From: Erigeron canadensis | Taxonomy: Eukaryota; Streptophyta; Magnoliopsida; Asterales; Asteraceae | NCBI RefSeq assembly: GCF_010389155.1 | Contig: NC_057767.1 | Span: forward strand, 5,005,765 to 5,069,764 | Direction: 5' to 3' | DNA length: 64,000 bases | In this document: piece after piece, positions 57,313 through 64,000 of the stretch | Layout of the letters: every line of letters starts with the position of its first letter | Numbering within the stretch: position 1 is the first letter of the stretch | Made by a program: the position numbers and the translations under genes | The notes under the pieces: generated by a model | What the model saw: only the letters and a program-made list of their open reading frames with translations | Told to the model about the DNA's origin: nothing | Database searches by the model: none

Positions 57313-59726
57313 CTAGAAACAAGGAGTCGCCACAACTTGTAAAAGGGACTTCCTACGGAGTGTAAGGCCAGTGATCTCACTCATATCAAGCTCTTCCCCA
57401 CGCGCCTCATCTCGCAATGAGAAATCATATTTGTATACCAAATTTGCTAACACGAGCTCACTAACAATAGTGGCAAACTGAATACCTGGACACCCTCTTC
57501 GTCCAGCACCAAATGGAATAAATTCGAAGTTAATCCCTTTATAGTCATAAGAACTGTTTAAAAACCTCTCGGGCCTAAACTTATCTGCTTCTTCCCATAC
57601 ATAAGGATCTCTTCCTATTGCCCAAGCATTAATGATTACTTGAGTTCCTTCTGCAATATCATAACCCATTAGTTTGACATCTTGTGTTGATTGATGAGAA
57701 ATGAGTAGCGGAAGTGGAGTATATAATCGTAGTGTCTCTTTGAGGACGGCTTGCAAGTACTTCATTTGATCCAAATCATCTTCGTTGATCATGGATTTTC
57801 CATGACCTATTTCTTTGACCTCTTGCTGCAACTTTTTCATTACTCTTGGGTGTCTTATTAGCTCACTCATTGCCCATTCAATGGATGTGGCTGTAGTATC
57901 CGTTCCAGCTGCAAATAAGTCCTGTTTCAAACAGACAAACACAAGATATAGAACAATCGTTAAAAACTGTTTAGCAAATGTTTATTTAATAGCTACAATT
58001 TTGGGTTGTGTTGTTTGGTATACGGGTCAAAAGCGGGTTCATGGTGAAATGCTAACAAATTTGGTATACGGGTCAAAAGCGGGCCTAAACTATTTAGCAA
58101 TATCGTTCCTATAAGACCATCCTTAACCTTTCACCCTTTTAATCTATGCTTTTCTTGTCACGTCAGCATATCTTTCTCGGTTCTCACCACCGCCTCCATC
58201 TCTTTTAATACCCCACGAATATAAGCAATCAAACTAGAATAAAACAATATATATAGTACAGTATATAAATAGAAAATGACCCAGTACACCATTACATCTG
58301 CCCCTTAAACCCATCATCCATTTCAGTATTTCACCTTATCCTTCATCACCTTTTGCATTGACCCACCCTTAAAGAATGTTCTGATATTGTGTGATTCATG
58401 GGTGGTTCCAGATATGCAATTTTTTGATATTGTGTGAAGCATTTAACAAGTACAATTTAAGAAATGTAGAGATTTAATAGGAGTATGATGTAAAAATTGA
58501 AAGGAGCTTAGAATAATGGAATAATGGCATACGAATGTAACCACTTATGAGAAAATGGTTATGTAATGTAGTAACCTACTTAGGTGGCTATGTAATGTAT
58601 GCACCTATGTTTTTTTGGCTATACTATGTAAAAAATGTACGCACCTTACATAGTATAGCAAAAAAAAATACATAGGTCTTTACATTGATTGACCCAAATA
58701 AAAAGGTCCTTACATAGTATAGCCAAAAAAACATAGGTGCATATATTACATAGCCACCTGAGTAGGTTACTACATTACATAACCATTTTGTTATAGGTGG
58801 TTACATTCATATGCCATAAATAATCATACCATGATGGCAGCTTTCATGATGTCTCTATTAAGTATAAAGTTTGTTGTGCTTTCTCTTTGAACCTCCAGTA
58901 ATATGTCAAATAAATCTTGGCCTTGCTTTTCACCACCAGCCACCATTTTTTTCTGGTTTACATGCTCTTCAAGAACATCCTCTAGAAATTCATCAAATTC
59001 GTCGAAAAGTTTTTTCGTTTTTGCCTCTAAACCACTCAATCGATCCACCCATGACAACCACGGTATGTAATTCCCAACAGAGAAACAACCAAGCAGATAC
59101 GTAAACCTTACCAATAAATCATTAAATTTTGTCCCCTCATATTTCCTTCCTAGTGCCACCCTGCAAACTATGTTATTCGTAAGTGATATTAGCAACTCAC
59201 CTAAATTAACTACAGATCCACAACTTTCACCAATTGTATTAATCATAACACGAGTCTCCTCCTCTCTAACATGTCGAAATAACAGAACTCGTTTACTATT
59301 TAACAGATGAAGTACTGCAATGCTTCTAACCTGTCTCCAATAGTCCCCATATGGCGAAAATGCTATGTCTTTAGATCCATAAGTAAGTGTATCTGGGATC
59401 TTTAACTTGGGCCTGCTAGAAAATATTAAGTCATGGGTTTTTAAGATTTCACGGGCTGATTCAGCCGAAGAGGCTACCAGCACGGGTACACTGCCTAGAT
59501 GAATAAGAACAAGTGGACCGTAGTTTTGAGTTAGTGTTTTGAGAGAGCGGTGAGGGTTTGAGCTTATTTGGTGTAGGTTTCCAATAATTGGAAGCTTTTG
59601 CGGAGTTGGTGGTTTGTTTTTGTGTGTCTTTGTAGCATATGAAATCCTATTAAAAGTAACATATATCAATATCACAATTAACATTACAATTAGAAGGAAG
59701 AGTGGAAGATGAAATATGGACACCAT
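57313..59726 (-). CDS. Cytochrome P450, CYP71 family (P450-5)
   Basis: Exon 1 is 59726-58830 (299 codons) and exon 2 is 57921-57313 (202 codons plus stop), with a 908 bp phase-0 intron (ATCATG|gtatga ... gaaacag|GACTTA), giving 501 aa. Start [10 protein letters not shown], hydrophobic anchor to about residue 26, hinge [17 protein letters not shown] in the C-helix, I-helix AGTDTT (304-309), Glu361-Arg364, FRPERF and [10 protein letters not shown] with Cys443. After the K-helix, where P450-1 and P450-3 have IPRES/VPRES, this protein has ISHQS, losing the Arg that in many P450s contacts a heme propionate. His at this site is known in some plant P450s, so activity is not excluded. The C-terminal tail '[10 protein letters not shown]' also departs slightly from relatives. 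The intron holds a 292 bp MITE starting about 14 nt from the donor. Confidence 0.92.
58012..58087 (+). repeat. Short direct repeat in P450-5 intron
   Basis: 'tttggtatacgggtcaaaag' plus 'cggg' occurs at about 58014 and again at about 58060, about 46 bp apart. Confidence 0.8.
58522..58819. mobile_element. PIF/Harbinger-like MITE in P450-5 intron
   Basis: The element is 58525-58816 (292 bp) with TAA on both sides (58522-58524 and 58817-58819). The arms are inverted over at least 100 bp: TGGCATACGAATGTAACCAC at the left and GTGGTTACATTCATATGCCA at the right, then 'aaatggttatgtaatgtagt' and 'ggctatactatgtaa'. Because the gene is on the minus strand, the right end lies about 14 nt inside the intron from the splice donor. 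Confidence 0.85.
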
Positions 59727-60449
59727 TGTTCTGGAGATAGGAAAGTTTAAGCAATTAACTTATGCTTACAATGGAGCATGTTGATATATGTTTTGAGAGG
59801 TAATGCGCGCAATGGAGCCTTGGAGGTGATGATTAATGTCATTTTCTATGTCTATATCTATAGAATTGACAAATTAAGTTTTTGAGGCCCATTGCATAAT
59901 TCTAAAATGTGCTACTATATTTTAAAGGGGAAGTGATAAACCTACAACAAGTTTTATCCATCTATAACAATGTCTGCTTTATATAGTTGTACATTGTGCA
60001 GTAAAACTTGTATATTTGTTGTAGAGGGTTAATAATTGTTATAGATTTATCACTCTCCATGACGAAAACGTTATGATAATTGTCATAAAGATACAAAATC
60101 CATGTCTACTAATTCAAATTATTTATCATTAAGCTAATTATATGATGTGTTTGCCAATGAAAAGGCACAGATCAACTCGCAATGTATGTGGATTGTGAGG
60201 AGCTTTTACTCGTTTTATCCATAAGTCTTGGGCTCGAATTCCGTGGTTGGATCCTTTAACGGCTCCTTACAATCTACGCCTCTAGGGATTGAAGTTGTGT
60301 GATGTGTATATAAAAGCAAAAGAAAAAGACACGTACGGGAAGAGGGCTCTGAAGTGGCTACAATATAAAGGCATGGAAATATGAAACCAAATACATGAAT
60401 AATAATATATTAACGTGAGTACGTAAACCATTTGATCAAAAAATTTGGT
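59727..60449. other. P450-5 promoter region
   Basis: No gene seen. A tRNA-like fragment ('cttgggctcgaattccgtgg') is near 60228. A TATA-like 'catatatcaa' on the minus strand near 59783-59792 is about 60 nt upstream of the ATG, weakly supported. Confidence 0.35.
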
Positions 60450-60920
60450 GATTTTCGTAGGTATCCATTTTCTTTTAGGTAATCCATATCTATCAAAAGT
60501 GCATTTTGTAAAATGGACATCCACCGGATTTACTATTGGGTATTGAATAACTTCGGTACATATACTGACAAATCTTTTGTTGACGGACGATCGATTTATG
60601 AATTTTTTGTTGATAAAAATTTTAGTGGTTACACGTAGTGACAAAAATTTTTTTTTGTCGATGTATGTAATTATTGTTGATAATACTCTAGTGGTTTATA
60701 AGTAAGATAACTAAAAACTTTTTTTTAAAAAAAAAAAAAAAACTATTTGGAGTTGTGATATTTCATGGCGCGCATCACGCGAATATGAGGAGTACCATGT
60801 ACATATATTTGCTATAAAAAATTCAAGTTGTAGCTCATGACATTAAATATATTACAAATTTCGCTTATAGTTTGTGAAAGTTATACAATGAAATGTGATA
60901 TCTATCTGCAAGCCCAACTT
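60450..60920 (+). repeat. Copy 2 of a ~500 bp repeat flanking P450-5
   Basis: Same blocks and order as 53740-54290. It lies about 0.7 kb upstream of P450-5, while the other copy is about 3 kb downstream. Confidence 0.6.
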
Positions 60921-62245
60921 AAAATTTTTGGTAGGGACTAATTTTAAGGGTTTTTTTTTCTCTAAATCTCTAACAAACAAGGCCGACTCAGCCTTATGAT
61001 GTATTTGATTAAGATATTACGCATAGACACTAGCATGCTCGTGATCTCATGCTCCTCAACTTACTAACTTAGAATTGTTTTGTGTTTTAGATATTGCAAT
61101 AAACTATGCTTTTAAAGAATAACATAAAGTCTAAGTTTCCACAATAATGCAATGTTTTAAAACCGGTTTTTTATTTGAACAGGGAACTCTTAAAGCCGTC
61201 AAGATTTGTAAGATGTGAAACAACTAACCATGAATTGGTCATTGTCACCCATCATATCAATAATACATGTTTATATTATCAAAGAGTTAATTACACAAAT
61301 CATCGATGTAGGGGTGATGGACATGTGATTTGACGGGGTTTTTTTTCCAACTATGATGAGTTTTATCCCGGGAAAAGATGATCGCGTGGGCTAGTGGTTT
61401 GTTAGTGACTCATTTTACTGTTAAAAAATATCACTACCCTTTTAAAAAATGAATTTTGTTAACGACAACCTTTTGGGTTATCATCATTTATTAACATGCA
61501 TATATATTTTACCGTAAAATGCAAGAGTGGAATAGAAAGTATAAATTATTTATGCATGTTGTCATTAGAAAAAGGGTAAATTACAAAATTCATACATGAG
61601 GTTTGTTCGAAACTACACTGGTCATATCTACAATTTAAAAATTACGCGAGACATCCTTTAGTCTGAATGGAAAAGAAATCAATCCAATCAAATTCTGAAT
61701 GGAAAAACTTAGGTTAATTTTGAAACCCATACATCCTTTAGTATCCAAAATTCTTTTGTTTTTATAGTCTGTTGAACTTAACGCTCCTTCAGTGCAATGG
61801 TCATTAATCACACCCATAATGAGGTCTCTTGAGCTGCCAAATTGCCCGTATAGAATTGCTTAATTTGTCGTCTAATGTAAATGGTGATTTAATTATGTGT
61901 TCATTCAGCTACCAAAACCGTTCCTGGCCATTATTGAAGATGAAAGAAAGAAAAAACTTATTTATTGATAAAGGAACACCTAAGAACTACTATAAGTATA
62001 AATAAACCCTCATGCATTGCACGTCATTATCCCCTAAATGCCCATCATAAATATTCATATAATCCAAAGAAAACATAAAAAAGTATTAATATTATAATTG
62101 TGATTTTAGTATTGATTCATTATTTAACTTTTATATTATATTTATAAGAATAGATAATGAAAAAATAAGATGATAATAATTAACCCCTATTTAGTACCCT
62201 AATAAATTAATAATCCCCATAAATGCAACGCTAAAAATCGTCAAA
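60921..62245. other. Intergenic, no gene seen
   Basis: AT-rich. A 'catcctttagt' / 'tctgaatggaaaa' duplication is at 61650-61740. No coding frame is supported. Confidence 0.35.
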
Positions 62246-62248
62246 TTC

Positions 62249-62690
62249 TTCCACCCTTAGATCCAACTTTTAGATATATATATATAGATATAGATATAGA
62301 TCATTTATATTTGCACATTAAATATTCTAAAGGAATCTAATTACATCTATTAAGTACCAATCGATAAATCGTCAATAATACGTCAATTTTTCCACTTGCT
62401 TGATAGAATTTTTAGATACAAACAAATAAACCACAGATAAACAACACCAAAATAATTAACCCTATTAAGTCCCTTAATAACTCCATTAAGTACCCATCAA
62501 TGAAAACTAAAAATTGGCAAAATGTTCCACCACTTGATCCAACTTTTAGATATATATAGATCATTTATATTTGCACATTAAATATTCTAAAGGAACCTAA
62601 TTACATCTATTAAGTACCAATCGATAAATCGTTAATAATACGTCAATTTTTTCACTTGCTTGATAGAACTTTTAGATATATATAGATATA
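62249..62690 (+). repeat. Direct duplication of ~155 bp, period ~275 bp
   Basis: 'gatccaacttttagatatat', 'tttatatttgcacattaaat', 'attctaaaggaaYctaatta' and 'caatcgataaatcgt' occur in order at 62261-62417 and 62528-62680. The copies are nearly identical, with a shorter (TA)n/(GATA)n tract in the second. Confidence 0.85.
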
Positions 62691-63308
62691 GATATATAGA
62701 TCTTCTTTTCCATCTAGAGAGCAGGGAGCAGGGCCGCAAAGTTGTACTAGAAAAAAACTAATAGAAGGTAAAAAAAAAAATTAAAAAAAAAAAGATTTAA
62801 GAAGGGATAAACTTTAAACCCATAAAAAAAATTTAAAATCCCATTAAAAAATTTAAAAATCCATGATAAAATTTAAATTTTGAAGTTACTGAGGAGGTTG
62901 GAAAAAAATCAGCTCAAACTAAGACACGACCAGAAAAAAAAAATAAAAAATGGAAGTGTAGAACCAAAGCAAAATTATCTCTTTCTAAATAGAGTAAATA
63001 TCTAGAAGATTTAAATATATGCATCCATGATATACAAGAAGATGATTTAGAATGATATATGATTACGTATTGTTAAAAGAGTAATTTCTTCGATTATATC
63101 GATTCAACCCAATTAAAACTAATTTTTTTTATGAAATTTATTTTTAATTAAATAAAGCTCAATTTTACAAACCCACCAAACAACCTTAAATCCACTCAAA
63201 ACAATTAGAATTTTAAAAATAAATTTAGAAATATATAAAATCCAATAGCTAGCGGTGAAAAGTCATACAAATTCTTATGTGAAAGGGAGAAAGCTATATT
63301 AAAATATA

Positions 63309-63496
63309 CGGTAATGATTAATCCTCTTAAGTTGTTAGCCTAAAAATCCTCTTAATTAATAGGAGTGTGACATCTGGAAAATCAAAGATGAGATTAGGAA
63401 AGAAAATTAGTGGTATCCACATGTCAACATCTAAAGCTATTAGGAAGATTTTTATGCTAGTTTTTTAGGAGGATAAATCATTTTCCTAAAATATAT
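63309..63496. mobile_element. Foldback MITE with GGTAATGATTAATCCTC ends
   Basis: GGTAATGATTAATCCTCTTA at the left is mirrored by 'ggaggataaatcattttcc' at the right. The inner arms 'gttagcctaaaaatcctctt' and 'ggaagatttttatgctag' are also mirrored. Terminus style as at 26023-26203. Confidence 0.6.
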
Positions 63497-63968
63497 CATT
63501 CGACTTTTGCTTACTTGCGCAAACTGTTGGGGTGGGGATTTAGAGATTTTGTTTTTTTTTTTATATTATACTAGTATAATGCCCGTATGATGTACGGTAG
63601 CTATATAGATTATTATAAAGAAATTTAAATATGCCACATACATGATTTGTGAGTATGATATAAATTATAGTTAAAATAAATGATGATCGAAGCTAAATTA
63701 TAGCTATTAGGAAGATTTTTATGCTAGTTTTTTAGGAGGATAAATCATTTTCCTAAAATATATCATTCGACTTTTGCTTACTTGCGCAAACTGTTGGGGT
63801 GGGGATTTAGAGATTTTGTTTTTTTTTTATATTATACTAGTATAATGCCCGTATGATGTACGGTAGCTATATAGATTATTATAAAGAAATTTAAATATGC
63901 CACATACATGATTTGTGAGTATGATATAAATTGTAGTTAAAATAAATGATGATCGAAGCTAAATTATA
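63435..63968 (+). repeat. Recent 267 bp tandem duplication
   Basis: 63435-63701 is repeated at 63702-63968. Only a T-run length change and one a/g substitution ('aattatagtt' / 'aattgtagtt') were noticed. Each copy contains the right part of the MITE at 63309 and a Helitron-like end on the minus strand: hairpin CCGTACATCATACGG, then 'gcattata', CTAG, T. Confidence 0.9.
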
Positions 63969-64000
63969 ATAAGCAGTAATGATATAAATATAATATATGT

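Noticed and set aside
8443..59726. A complete biosynthetic gene cluster
   Set aside because: Only P450 genes are present; no terpene synthase, acyl- or glycosyltransferase or dehydrogenase was found, so a tandem P450 array is the supported description.

Overview
This is plant nuclear DNA, most likely from a eudicot. The CYP71 protein style and the repeat types would suit Asteraceae, but the species is not shown. The window is AT-rich and has intron-containing genes of plant P450 architecture, a plant-type XRCC2 gene, and a dense load of MITEs, Helitron ends, SINE-like repeats, hAT and Mutator-like elements and LTR remnants. I see no bacterial, organellar or CRISPR-like content.

Genes. Six protein-coding genes look intact. 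One is a single-exon XRCC2-like RecA/RAD51-family gene (4707-5651, +). The other five are cytochrome P450 genes of the CYP71 family (CYP71A-like clade): P450-1 (8443-10040, +), P450-2 (23971-25747, +), P450-3 (35483-38628, -), P450-4 (44100-45789, -) and P450-5 (57313-59726, -). All five have one phase-0 intron at the same place, just before the Asp-[Val/Leu]-Phe that opens the I-helix exon. Exon lengths are almost constant (894-909 and 609-615 bp), while intron length ranges from 77 to 1634 bp. The five encode about 500-506 aa and keep the proline-rich hinge, ExxR, PERF and heme-Cys signatures. This is a dispersed tandem array, 8-60 kb, that grew by local duplication. Two decayed P450 fragments (1862-2045 and 26777-27118) show that copies were also lost. 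No terpene synthase, transferase or other pathway gene is present, so substrates cannot be inferred.

Layout. 1-1072: end of an LTR. 1.8-4.7 kb: P450 relic, SINE-like repeats, XRCC2 upstream region. 4.7-5.65 kb: XRCC2. 5.7-10.4 kb: P450-1, enclosed by a nearly perfect ~90 bp inverted repeat. 11.1-12.0 kb: an 816 bp Mutator-like element with ~115 bp inverted termini and a 9 bp target duplication, carrying a host gene fragment (Pack-MULE). 13.9-23.9 kb: gene-free, with Helitrons, a Stowaway, a SINE-like repeat, a 653 bp hAT element and foldback elements. 24-25.7 kb: P450-2. 26-32 kb: MITE, P450 pseudogene, SINE, then a Mutator-like element split by a 2868 bp solo LTR. 32-35 kb: hAT-like, MITE and SINE-like repeats. 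35.5-38.6 kb: P450-3. 38.9-44 kb: MITEs and reverse-oriented Helitron ends. 44.1-45.8 kb: P450-4. 46.9-57 kb: Stowaway, foldback trio, LTR of the same family as position 1 in the opposite orientation, a palindrome array, SINEs and a hAT element. 57.3-59.7 kb: P450-5, with a Harbinger-like MITE in its intron next to the splice donor. 60-64 kb: repeats, including a very recent 267 bp tandem duplication.

How they work together. XRCC2 is a housekeeping DNA-repair gene next to the array by position only. The P450s are ER-anchored monooxygenases that presumably act in specialised metabolism with a shared P450 reductase. The main interest is the interplay of transposons with gene duplication, capture and intron growth around them.
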